Positions 46,137-56,397 of a stretch of 64,000 nt of DNA are shown piece after piece. This stretch comes from Euphorbia lathyris (lineage: Eukaryota > Streptophyta > Magnoliopsida > Malpighiales > Euphorbiaceae): NCBI RefSeq assembly GCF_963576675.1, contig NC_088916.1:21055501-21119500 (forward strand). Reading direction: 5' to 3'. The position numbers and the translations under genes were made by a program. Each line of letters begins with the position of its first letter. The first letter of the stretch is position 1. The notes under the pieces were generated by a model. It had not been told where the DNA came from and did not search any database. It saw only the letters and a program-made list of their open reading frames with translations.

Positions 46137-46624
46137 CAAGCCCGTAGTTGAGCATGTGCAAGGTGCTCAACTACACAGGGCCCATAATCTGAGAGGGCCT
46201 CCAATTTTATTTTTTTAATAATATTTTATTGTACTTTCTTTGATTTAATTGAGTATATAAGATTTTGCATATTTGTATTAAGACAAAAAAACATCATTAG
46301 ATCCCTAATCTTTTATTTTTTAGTTCATTAAGTCTTTGATCTTTTATTTAGATATATTAAGTCTCCGATTTTTTATTTTTTTTATCACATTAAGTCCTTG
46401 ATGACTAAAAAAATCAATTTTGAACATAAAATTTGGTTAACATAGCGTTATTCATTGCACATTTATTCAAAATTTATATTTATTCATATTCAAAATTTGT
46501 ATTTATTCATATTCAAAATTTGTATTCATTGAACTTGCATTTAAAATTTGTATTCTTTTATTGCACTTGTATTCAAAAAATTCAAGTGTTGCACAGGGCC
46601 CCGAAAATCTTTAAGACGGCTCTG
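46137..46624. mobile_element. hAT-type MITE, copy 3 (488 bp)
   Basis: It has the same ends and the same CTTTAAAC duplication (46129-46136, 46625-46632). Confidence 0.8.
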
Positions 46625-46800
46625 CTTTAAACTAATCTCTTAATTCAACCAAAAAACAAGAAGCAGGGGAAATCAAATAGATAAGAAAGAAACGGGAATG
46701 ATTCAAAGAAAAAGATAAGAAGAAAGAAAAAGATAAGAAGAGGGAAGAGTGGGAGCGGATACTATTTTGATAAGTCTGGTATATAAAATCAATTGAACCT

Positions 46801-48186
46801 TGAGATTTGACCAAACAACATTCATTTAATGAGAGATTTTCTTTCTTTATTGTCTTGGAAAGAAAATACTTATTTTATTGCTATATACAATCAATTCTCT
46901 TCTGCCATCTCTTCCATCGCAATCAATTCTCATATCTACCCCTATATATAATCAATTCTCATATCTACCCCAATTGAATAACTTCTCTTTTCTGCAGTAA
47001 AACCATTCTCTACGGATTTGTCCAGCTATGATGTTGGTGAAGCATTAATAATACCATTATTATGATTCCATTTTACCATAAATTGTTTTGGAAGTAGTGA
47101 GTGATGAAGATAAGGATGTACTGTAAAACAAAAAATATTAGAAATGAAAAGGACCTGTAATAGAATATACAAATATATTACTAGTAAAAAGATAAAAGCC
47201 ACCTAACCTAATATTTAAAGTGAAAAGCCAATTCCTCCAAATTAATGCGTCACATTTGACAAATAAAAAAGCATATAATAACCTTATACGATATGTTCAA
47301 CCATGTGTTAAACATCAGTATTTGCTTAATATACATGTATGGTATGGCCATGTGTTAAACATTAATATTTGCTTAATATACATGTATGGTATGGTTAGGA
47401 ATGGATCTGTAATAGTGGCATTTGCCCCACTGAAATTTGGAAGGTATAAAACTATATGTACATAAATTTTTATTTTTGGAGTTTGCCCCAAACTCCATTA
47501 TTAATAGCAAAAATAAATTTAAGCTTTCTTGGAAACTAGACCCTATTACTACGCCGTTCCATTTTTTTTTAACTCTAACAGCTTAATGGGTGGGACCCAA
47601 TTAAAATGTTCTTGTAGGAAGGGTGAATAGTGACAGCACTCCAACAAATCCTATAGATTTGGTTTCAGAATAATAAATCTATTTAGAAGTTTTAGTAATA
47701 GAAAACTTTATTTTATTTTATCATTTACTAAATAATTTCCTATATAAATTTCTACCCAATTTATTTTCTAATTGAACCAAATTTTTATGGCAAGATAAAA
47801 ATTAAGTGTGATATGAAAATTCCCAATAACCTTAAGATTAAAATTTCCTAAAAACAAAATTGATCCATAGTAAAATTATGACTCGAAGAAACAATACAAA
47901 ATTGATACTAATCCGATTAGGTTAACACGAGATTGATATGAATTTTTTTTATGTTGAGTTAAGGTTTAATCATTTTGATTTTAATCCAAAATTGACACAA
48001 CATGAACACAACACAAACCCCAATTGCAACCTCTGATATTTACGTTGTTATTGATTTTTTTGTATATATTTTTAATTGTGATAAGGTTCAAATTTAATCA
48101 TAATGTTTTTAGCGAAATGCAAATTTAACCAACGTATGAAATAATGTAAATTTAATCCTAACATTTTTAAGTAAGATCAATTTTAC
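46801..48186. other. intergenic DNA with small repeats
   Basis: No gene is supported. Near 46889-46965 the word ATCAATTCTCATATCTACCCC occurs in close repeats. Two 47-bp tandem copies start at 47302 and 47349. A small hairpin GGAGTTTGCCCCAAACTCC lies near 47478. Confidence 0.5.
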
Positions 48187-48541
48187 CCCTTATGCTATCG
48201 AAAATATCATAGACATTTTGACGAAAAAAAATTGTGATTAACTTATATGTATCAGATTCAGTTTTTAACATTTTAACATAATTTTTGTAATTTTGTTAGT
48301 AAAACACTAAATATTTTAGCCCATGAATTTATCCAAAATTTTTTATTCGCCGCATGAACTTTTAAAGTGTCCCGATAGTCTCCTAAATTTACATAAAATG
48401 TTCAATTAGCCTCCTGAACTTGTGTAAAATATAATCAACCATACAATTTTAATAAGTCTAGATCTAACGGTGACTAACCATATTACAGTTTTTGATGCAA
48501 TATATACATATTTGATTATATATATATATATATATATATAT
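48187..48541 (-). repeat. dispersed repeat X, inverted copy, plus AT microsatellite
   Basis: It is the reverse complement of 9812-10170: the CTTATGCTATCGAAAATATC edge is at about 48189 and the AT run ends near 48541. The three copies share the AT run at the same end, so that run belongs to the repeat. Confidence 0.75.
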
Positions 48542-48927
48542 GGGTGGGATCTAGTGTGACAAGGGGTTAGGGTGTGACAATGAGCTTATTGTGTGACATA
48601 ACAAAACTACGTAGTTTTGATGATAATTGAAAAGGGCAAGGTAGCAAATTTGTAAATAAAAGGAAAGAGGGATATAGAAAATTGTTTTATTTCTTTTCTT
48701 TAAAATACATTTTCCCGGCATTTCTAACATCGTTTTTTGAAAATTTTTATACTATTAGACTCGTCTAAATTAGACGGTCATTTTAAGATCCCTGAAGCTC
48801 AAGTAAAAAAATTTCCGGTGAACGGAATCCGGGTGGACGTTTTCCGGCGAGAAAAAAAAGTGCCCAAAAAATTTGATAAAAAAAAACATTGATATTAAAA
48901 TTGAGTGAAACTAGATGAAATTAGATG
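48542..48927. other. intergenic DNA with an 18-bp palindrome
   Basis: It begins GGGTGGGATCTAGTGTGACA, which looks like a transposon terminus but has no partner that I can find. CAAAACTACGTAGTTTTG at 48602-48619 is a perfect palindrome. Confidence 0.4.
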
Positions 48928-49700
48928 AAACTCGTCTGACAGTGATTGAATCACGTGATTTTCAAAAGGTTAGAGTGAAATTTCACATGAATTTCACCTT
49001 TTCTGAAATTGACTGAAAGTAGATGAAATCGGATAAAACTCATCTGAAAATGATTGAAGAAATTAAGAAACATTAACATTAATATTAAGTCAAGTTTCAC
49101 ACAAGGTTCAAAGGTTATAATACGATTACACATGAATTTCATCCAACTTCACTCAATTTGAAATTGAGTGAAAGTGAATGAAATAAGATGAAACTCATAT
49201 GAAAATTATTGAAACAATTAAGAAACATTAATATCAATGTTTTTTTTTATCAAATTTCACGTGAGCTTAAAAAGGTTACAATGCAATTTCACATGAATTT
49301 CACTCACTTTCATATTTTCTAAAATATAGGTAAAGTGGATAAAATTATATGAAACTCATATGAAAATGATTGAAACAAGAAAGAAATATTAACATAAATA
49401 GTTTATAAAATTTCACACGAGTTTGAAATGGTTAAAGTAAAATTACACAAGAAATTCGTTCAATTTCTTCCGTTTTGAAACTTTAAAATTGAGTGAAAGT
49501 GCATGAAATGAAACTTATCTGAAAATGATTGAAATAATAAGAAACATTAACACAAATATAGTATCAAGTTACGTGAGTTTCAAAAGGTTGTAGTGAAATT
49601 TCATATGAACTTCATCTAATTTGACCTCTTTCGAGATTAAGTGAAAGTTGACGAAACAGCTAAAAATTATGTGAAAATTATTGAATATTTTCTGAAGCAT
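48928..49700 (+). repeat. degenerate tandem array, period about 157 bp
   Basis: The anchor GAAACTCATATGAAAATGATTGAA and variants recur at 48928, 49035, 49190, 49351, 49510 and 49661. Within each unit come AAGAAACATTAA, then TTTCACA, AAGGTT and CACATGAATTTCA words. The first unit is shortened. Divergence is high. Confidence 0.75.
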
Positions 49701-50010
49701 TAATCTCTATGTTTCAAATAGTTAGTTAATATCGTACATAATTTTTTTTTTCAAATTTAATTACATAACGATTGCTTCAAACTAATTCCTATTTGTTAAC
49801 GAGGCAATATAAACATGATGCTGATTTTTTTTTTTTAAAGTTCGTTGGTTCAAAGTCGCATCTCATTTAATATCCAAAATCAACTAGTAAGGTCAAAAAG
49901 GAAATTTTGACATCCAAATGGATTTTTTTAATGAAAAATTCTATTAGTTATTCTTTTAAATTTTTATTCTCATTTTCTTTATTATTTAAGTTTAACGTTT
50001 TTTAATTATA

Positions 50011-51234
50011 CTAGTCTTTGACCCCTGCGATGCACGGATTCATCTTAATATATAAATATTAACAAAAATATAATCTAATAATTACAATTAATGATATAAA
50101 GATGCTATATCAATCAAATATTATTATTTTATTTTCACATTTAATTTAAATAATCTTTTTATAGATAAATATAATAATATAATTAAAATTAATATATTAT
50201 ATATTATATTATATTTTTTATCAGTAAAAAAGGAGGAAGTGACACCCCAGCTCCACCGTTACTGTTTTATATCATAAATATAGATATGCAGAGAATTAGA
50301 GAGATTTTAGTGATTAATTTAAATTCTGTAGAACTCTTAGATATAGTACGGATAAAATAATCTTTTTATAAATAAATATAATAATATAATTAAAATTAAT
50401 ATATTATATTATATTTTATCAGAAAAAAAGGAGGAAGTGACACCTCAGCTCCATCGTTACTGTTTTATATTATATATAGATATGCAGAGAATTAGAGAGA
50501 TTTTATGGATTAATTTAAATTCTGTAAAACTCTTAGATATAGTACGGATAAAATAATCTTTTTATAGATAAATATAATAATATAATTAAAATTAAAATAT
50601 TATATATTATATTATGTTTTTTATCAGTAAAAAAGGAGGAAGTGACACCTCAGCTACATCGTTACTGTTTTATATTATATATAGATATAGATATGCAGAG
50701 AATTAGAGAGATTTTAGGGATTAATTTAGATTCTGTAGAACTTTTAGATATAGATATGCAGAGAATTAGAGAAATTTTATGGATTAATTTAAATTCTGTA
50801 GAACTCTTAGATATAATACGGATAAAATAATCTTTTTATAGATAAATATAATAATATAATTAAAATTAATATATTATATATTATATTATATATTTTATCA
50901 GTAAAAAAGGAGAAAGTGACACCTCAGCTCCATCGTTACTGTTTTATATTATATATGGATATGCTGAGAATTAGAGAGATTTTAGGGATTAATTTAGATT
51001 CTGTAGAACTTCTAGATATAGATATGCAGAGAATTAGAGAGATTTTAGGGATTAATTTAAATTTTGTAGAACCCTTAGATATAGTACGGATAAAATAATC
51101 TTTTTATAAATAAATATAATAATATAATTAAAATTAAAATATTATATATTATATTATGTTTTTTATCAGTAAAAAAGGAGGAAGTGACACCTCAGCTCCA
51201 TCGTTACTGTTTTATATTATATATAGATATGCAG
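50011..51234 (-). mobile_element. Helitron-like element with a tandemly amplified 5' end
   Basis: On the minus strand the 3' end is GCATCGCAGGGGTCAAAGACTAG-like, ending CTAG at 50011 next to T. The 5'-end motif TCTATATATAATATAAAACAG occurs five times on the minus strand. The plus-strand anchors GGAGGAAGTGACACC are at about 50233, 50432, 50636, 50911 and 51179, giving periods of 199, 204, 275 and 268 bp. The longer units contain a second internal copy of GATATGCAGAGAATTAGAGA. Small ORFs here are by-products. Confidence 0.65.
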
Positions 51235-52030
51235 AGAATGAAATTGGGTAAATTCATCTGAAATTACGTGAAACTGGATCAATTAATTCAAATAAAAATC
51301 ATTAATTTGTTGTTCTGCCTTGTTTATGTTTCTCCAATTGATGAATGTAATTTGTTTGAACAAGATTGTTTTTCATTTTGTGTTAAAACTTGGTAGTCGA
51401 AAACAAAACAGGTTGAAGAATGTAGATTATAATTGAAATGCAAAGAACGTGATACAGAGATCAACATTCAAACATTGTGTTTTTTTGACGATTTATCAAG
51501 ATTTAGCAAAGATATGAAATTCTGTTATGGAAGAAATTAGATATGAGTTTCCTCTAAAAGGTCCTTTTCAAATTAGATAATTTTCAAATTATAAATTCCT
51601 TTAAAAGGCCCTTTTTAAATTAGATAAGAGTTTCCTTTAAATAGTTTTGATTACATTGATCTTAATGACTATTTAGTATTTGGTCATTCACATTAGATCT
51701 AAAGTCATTATAATTCTACGGTGGAGATTCAAAGTATCATAGGATTTAGATTTAATAAACCTAGATCAAACAGTTAATGACCAAATTCATTTGGTCTTTA
51801 AGGTCACATTCTTGTCTTTAAAGACATTTTTTTGCTTTTTCATTTTATATATTGCGAAAATTACAAAACTATGTCAAATGGAAGATCCATTTACATATTT
51901 AGCTAATTACCCAACCCATTACCTATCTAGACCTTATTTTTGTGACTTTTCCAAAATACCTTTGATATATATATATATAACACTTAGAACTTTCTTACTC
52001 TTCCTTCTTTTTCCCTTCCGTCTGACTTTG
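51235..52030. other. intergenic DNA
   Basis: No gene is recognised. A near-repeat (CCTTT..AAATTAGATAA) occurs around 51560-51640. The first 80 codons of a 150-codon open frame starting at 51791 lie here but look like AT-rich chance coding. Confidence 0.4.
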
Positions 52031-52282
52031 CATATTTCGCAATTTGCAAAGTCTACGAAGATAATATTGCTTAATAACATGAAATTTACATCGCATATTT
52101 CACAATTTGCGAAGTCCGGGAAGATAATATTGCTTACGAACATGAAATTTACTTCACTTATTTCGCAACATGTGAAGCCTGCGAAGGCAATACTAATTTG
52201 CAGAATGACTTTTACTTCGCAGATTTCGCAATATGCGAAGTAAAAATCATATTCTTAAGCAGTATTATTTTCAGTCTTCGCA
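52031..52282 (+). repeat. 63-bp tandem repeat, four units
   Basis: Units start at 52031, 52094, 52157 and 52220, exactly 63 bp apart, each with a TTCGCAATNTGCGAAG-type palindrome. Since 63 is a multiple of three, an open frame (51791-52243) reads a 21-residue repeat (HISQFAKSTKIILLNNMKFTS type). Confidence 0.8.
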
Positions 52283-52827
52283 AATTGTAAAAAATACGAA
52301 GTGGTATATAACATTCAAACCATAACAACTATATTGCAACAATAATTCTAACATAAAAATCATAACATTATCAAAATTTACTATAAGATTGCAACAATAA
52401 CTCTAACATTAAAATCATAACATTATCAAAATTTACAACAAGATTGCAACAATAATTCAAACCCTAAACCCTAAATCCCAGAAGCAGAAGGAACTAGAAG
52501 CAAGAAAAATCGGGGTGCTTCCAGGCTTTACAGAAGCAAGAAAAATTGGCCAAATAGATGGCCTTTTAGGATGATAATGGTGATTTTTCTTTTCTTTCCG
52601 TGCATCGCAGAACACCATCTCCCCTACATCCTAGAACACCGCCTACTGTGGTTGATGCTTTTGTATTCAAGCTAAATGGATACTTGAATTTGATGTTTTG
52701 TTCTAAACCACCTTCACAAAAATTAAGTTGTGTTAGCAAGCTTGCGAAGAGAAATTTAACAAAAAAAAATGATGATTTTAATTCGCAGAAAACGATTATA
52801 CGAAGAGAAAATTAACCAAGAAGAAAT
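52283..52827. other. intergenic DNA with direct repeats and telomere-like motif
   Basis: A phrase with ATAACATTATCAAAATTTAC is repeated around 52360-52440. ACCCTAAACCCTAAA lies near 52461, too short to be an interstitial telomere array. No gene is supported. Confidence 0.4.
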
Positions 52828-52934
52828 ATTTTGCTTTGCAGAAAGCGATCATGCGAAGTCTGCGAAGTGAAAAATTCATGCTAAAAATTTTTCTCTTCGC
52901 AGACTTCGCATAATCGTTTTCTGCAAAGCAAAAT
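52828..52934. repeat. inverted repeat, 47-bp arms
   Basis: The arms are 52828-52874 and 52888-52934, with three mismatches and a 13-bp loop. They are built around GCGAAGTCTGCGAAG and TTTTGCTTTGCAGAAA. The GCGAAG vocabulary is shared with the 63-bp tandem array 600 bp upstream, so both may belong to one decayed element. Confidence 0.75.
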
Positions 52935-53602
52935 CGTCATTTTCAGCATATTTTTCTTCGTATAACTCATTTCGCGAAATCATTTTCTGGAAAAAAAGAT
53001 GAAGATGAAACAATAGATACTTACATTATTTCCGCCTTTTACAATTGAAATCAACAATAACCATATGATAAATGTAAAATAACGTCGAATAGCGATGCCT
53101 TCGGTTCGCACAAGAAGAAAGAAACCAATAGACGAAAAGAAACAGGAAGATGAAGAACCATTACTTAATTTTGTAGAAACAGAAAGATGAAGAATCAAGA
53201 GATAAAAAGAGGAAGAAGAGACAGACATGATGATGAAGAAATGTTTGGTGATGAGTTCAATACAGAGGAAATGGGGAAGATGAAAAGATAGATGGGAAGG
53301 GGAAGATGAAAGGTCTTGAGTATTTTCGAAAAATCACAATAATATAATCTAGATATATAATAAATTGAATAATTAGTCTAAATATATAAATGAGTTTCCA
53401 TTTAACTCAATTTTGTGATTTTCTCTATTTTATTCTATGTTAATCTTGTTTAGCTCGGAGAATCCAGTCGGTCATGAAAGCTACTAATGAAGTGGTGTTA
53501 TAGGTGACCCATGCTTCCTAAATTACAATTTTAAACATCTCGCATTCATTCCTCAATTTCCCACCTCTAGCCCCGTGAAAGGACGAAAATACCCTTTGAG
53601 GC
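52935..53602. other. intergenic DNA
   Basis: No supported gene. An 82-codon minus-strand frame at 52980-53228 is Ser/Phe-rich with no recognisable domain. Confidence 0.4.
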
Positions 53603-53872
53603 TTTGAGGTGGGAAATGGGGGAAAAATACATCTCCCGACACGCGGGCGTGAGGTAATCACGCCTCACCACGTGGTGAGGTGTGAGGTAATCACACCCCA
53701 CCACAGGATGAGGTGTGAGGTAATCACGCCTCACCACAGGGTGAGATGTGAGGCTATCACGTCCGCACCTAAGGTGAGGCGTGATAGCCTCACGCCTCAC
53801 CCTGTGATGAGGCGTGATTACCTCACGCCCGCGTGGCGGGAGAGGTATTTTTCCCCCACTTCCCACCTCAAA
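53603..53872. mobile_element. foldback element with palindromic minisatellite core (270 bp)
   Basis: The ends TTTGAGGTGGG...CCCACCTCAAA continue as inverted arms of about 66 bp with few mismatches. The core is a run of ~24-bp words (GTGAGGTAATCACGCCTCACC) that are themselves near-palindromic. It is GC-rich against AT-rich surroundings. Repetitive ORFs (DYLTPHPVVR) on both strands are artefacts. No TSD was identified. Confidence 0.7.
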
Positions 53873-54051
53873 TGTTGTTAACTCGAATTAACCGTTTAGA
53901 AATAAAAATGACGGCATTTTAACTCGGATTACCCTTTAACAAATAAAATTTAACAACATAAATATTAAAATAAAAATAAATAAACATAAAAGAGTACATA
54001 TAATATCAAAAGTGTTAAAATGTAATAAAAGAGTATATATAATTACGGCAT

Positions 54052-54841
54052 TTAGTTCGCCCGACGCCACGCGTCCATAAACTCATCCATCTCCCTCCTA
54101 ATAAGTGGAGCATCCTCGTCAGATAGATGGGTAGCCTCTAATTGGGTGACACGCCACAACCAGCTAACCCCCTGCAAAATAAATAAATAAATATTAAAAA
54201 ATAAACACATATAAACTAATACTAAATAATAATATTAAATAATAATAAACTTACAAATTTGCTGTTGGCGCGAGCATATTGGATCGGTCCATCCTGTGGT
54301 GCATGAAGGAGATGAGGATGCGAATATCGCATATACCAGTCCATGTAAGCAGCATCACAGGCAGTGGGATCGTATCCAACTGGCCGACATCTCCTCCGAT
54401 CAATGCCCCGAGCCGATGAAAATCTTCGCCAGGTATCCTCAACTGTGACAGAGGAATGTGTGAGGATGTACGATAAAGACCTCCATGGTCGTACTACTTT
54501 ATCAGGTCTAATACGCTCAGCTGGGATAGGCTGAGTATATCCGACCTGTCGCAACGCTCGATCCGGCATATACGTCTCGATAATGTCTCTACACTGTATC
54601 CAACCGGCGTAAGACACTCGAAGCTGATCATCATCGGGGACAAGACCATAAGGCAACCACGTCACCTGCAAAAAAATAATACTCAATAATAAATAATAAT
54701 ATACTATAAATAATACTAAAATTCATACTAAAATTTTATAAAATATTATGATACTATAATTAATTCTAAAATTTTATAAAATGCCTCTACTGTCGTCATA
54801 CGGTCCAGCTGCCCACGTATGATATCTAGTCGGGCGGTCGT
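54052..54841 (-). pseudogene. plant mobile domain (PMD, aminotransferase-like) gene fragment, three exons
   Basis: On the minus strand, exon 1 (54841-54785) encodes GQLDRMTTVE. Intron 1 is 54784-54666. Exon 2 (54665-54255, 137 codons) encodes VTWLPYGLVPDDDQ, CRDIIETYMPDRALRQVGYTQ and ending ANSKF. Intron 2 is 54254-54172 (GTAAGT...TTGCAG). Exon 3 (54171-54052) encodes GVSWLWRVTQLEA to RRAN and a TAA. All joins are in frame (phase 0). The WLPY...MP.R..RQ.GY.Q.IP pattern is that of the PMD family, found in MAIN-like genes and in transposons. Intron 1 has a GC donor. Sirevirus D cut the 5' part. It could be a transposon-borne copy. Confidence 0.7.
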
Positions 54842-56333
54842 TGTTGAAACACCTTTCCATATGATTTTGATTTGACAAAATGATTTAAGTTAATCCATGA
54901 TTAAGACAATTAAATTTAAGTGCTTTGATTTAATTATACTAATGGGTTTGTTCAATGTTAAGTATAAAAATATATTTACAAGAACAGGAATCAAGTAAGA
55001 AAGAACTTAGTCAGCATGATAACATAGCACGGGCTGAGTAAAGAATAACTCAATACGAAAGAAGGAAAGTCTTCTTCAGTATCGAAGCTTACAAATGAAG
55101 CTGATCACAGAAGTTGAGTAGAAAGCAACTCATCATAAAAGAAGAGAAGTCTTCCTCAGAACTATATCTTGCAGAACGAAGCTGACCTTGGAACCTGAGT
55201 GAAAAAGCAACTCAGTATCGGAAATAGCAACGATCAAAGACAACGGCTATCAAAGTCAAGCTGTGTGTTTTTCAAGACAGCACCAATGATCCGTTTGCTA
55301 AAAGATAAGATCCGACAGAGATCTGTGCTAAATCAGAAAGCTTTGGAAATATGCATGGATACAATTTCGAGACGCATGGGTCAACTATCCGCTAGCTGAA
55401 AGACGAAATCTGTGCTAGAAGACAAACCTGCGAGAAGAAGACAAGCCTGGTGCCTGCCGAATTCAGACGACAGGATTGGCTTTCAAATCTGAAGCTGACC
55501 AGAATAATGACGCAAGCAAAGAACCATTTGAATTCAACGGATAGATCCGAATTCGAATGATTGTGTCTTGAGATTTCAACTATAAAAGGACAAGTACACT
55601 TCTTGGATCCTCAGCGAAAATACAAGAGAAAAAGAGCATACATACAAAGCACATCAAAACAAGATAAAGATCTTACACCAAATTTCTATCTCTGTGTAAA
55701 AGCTGGATTGATTTTGTAATCATCTAAAGTGTTCTTTGTCTGAAAAAGAACAAGTTTGTATCAATTGTAAAATTGAGAGAGTTGTACTGAGTACTCGGTT
55801 TTAAGTACTCAACGGTAGAGAAATCTAGGTGTTCGGTTATAGCACTTAGTAGGAGTTGAGTAGATGAATAGAGGACGGTACTCTTGCATATTCAACTGCC
55901 TTGTAAACGGTTTGTGCTCTACCTTTAAAGAGCTCAGTATTAGATTGAAAAAGCCCGGAGGGATTCTGGGGACTGGACGTAGGCGGAGAGGCCGAACCAG
56001 GATAAGTCGTGCTGAGTAATTTCTAACTCTCTCTCTCTCAATATATATCTATATGTGTTGCTTGCTATATTTACTCAGTATATAAATTGGTTGAGCCGAC
56101 ACTGAGTAAATCGGAGTGCTGAGTTGGAAGCTGACCACAAAAGTGTCATTTCCCAACTCGCAATTAAAACAGTTCTACTCAGTATCTGACTAAAGCCGTC
56201 TTACGCCTCACTCGGTCGTGCTGACCAAAACTGAGTTGTGAAACTCAAAGAATTACATTAAGTCAGCATAATTAAAGCGAAAAAGTTATATTAGTTCCTA
56301 ACCCCCCCTGGAACTAATTACACGGGACCAACA
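54842..56333 (+). repeat. 5' LTR of element D
   Basis: The LTR is 1492 bp, TGTTGAAACACC to GGGACCAACA, and is the only full-length A/D/F-type LTR visible. TATA CTATAAAAGG is at 55580-55589. The U5 block GGACTGGACGTAGGCGG is near 55972. Confidence 0.93.
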
Positions 56334-56335
56334 AG

Positions 56336-56347
56336 TGGTATCAGAGC
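56336..56347 (+). other. primer binding site of element D
   Basis: TGGTATCAGAGC, complementary to initiator tRNA-Met, lies two bases after the LTR. Confidence 0.9.
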
Positions 56348-56397
56348 AAAATAGCTCACTACTCAAAGATATAACTATCTTGAGCTGATCCCAATAA

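Larger units (their letters stand above)
42564..46800 (+). repeat. tandem array of 1.6-1.8-kb units, two and a half copies
   Basis: Units start at GAAATGAAAATGTGTCCGAG near 42571, 44344 and 45962. Unit 1 and unit 2 contain an hAT MITE, a purine-rich stretch (AAAGATAAGAAG repeated) and an RNase H-like gene copy. Unit 3 stops after the MITE and purine-rich stretch. Confidence 0.85.

Noticed and set aside
47902..48060. Possible transposon remnant (words on the pattern TTGACACAACATGAACACAAC)
   Set aside because: The vocabulary resembles common plant repeats, but no boundary, TIR or second copy in the window supports a call.
48928..49700. CRISPR-like array
   Set aside because: The repeats are long, diverged and contiguous with no unique spacers, and the DNA is plant nuclear.
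50642..51098. Small ORFs with MQRIREILGINL repeats
   Set aside because: They are created by the amplified Helitron-end unit, with no domain and no conservation outside the array.
52461..52475. Interstitial telomere repeat
   Set aside because: Only about two CCCTAAA units are present, which is common by chance or as a telo-box.
52980..53228. 82-codon minus-strand ORF with a hydrophobic centre
   Set aside because: No homologue is recognised, the composition is biased, and there is no promoter or splice context.
53567..53881. ORFs with DYLTPHPVVR repeats on both strands
   Set aside because: They are by-products of the palindromic minisatellite core of the foldback element.
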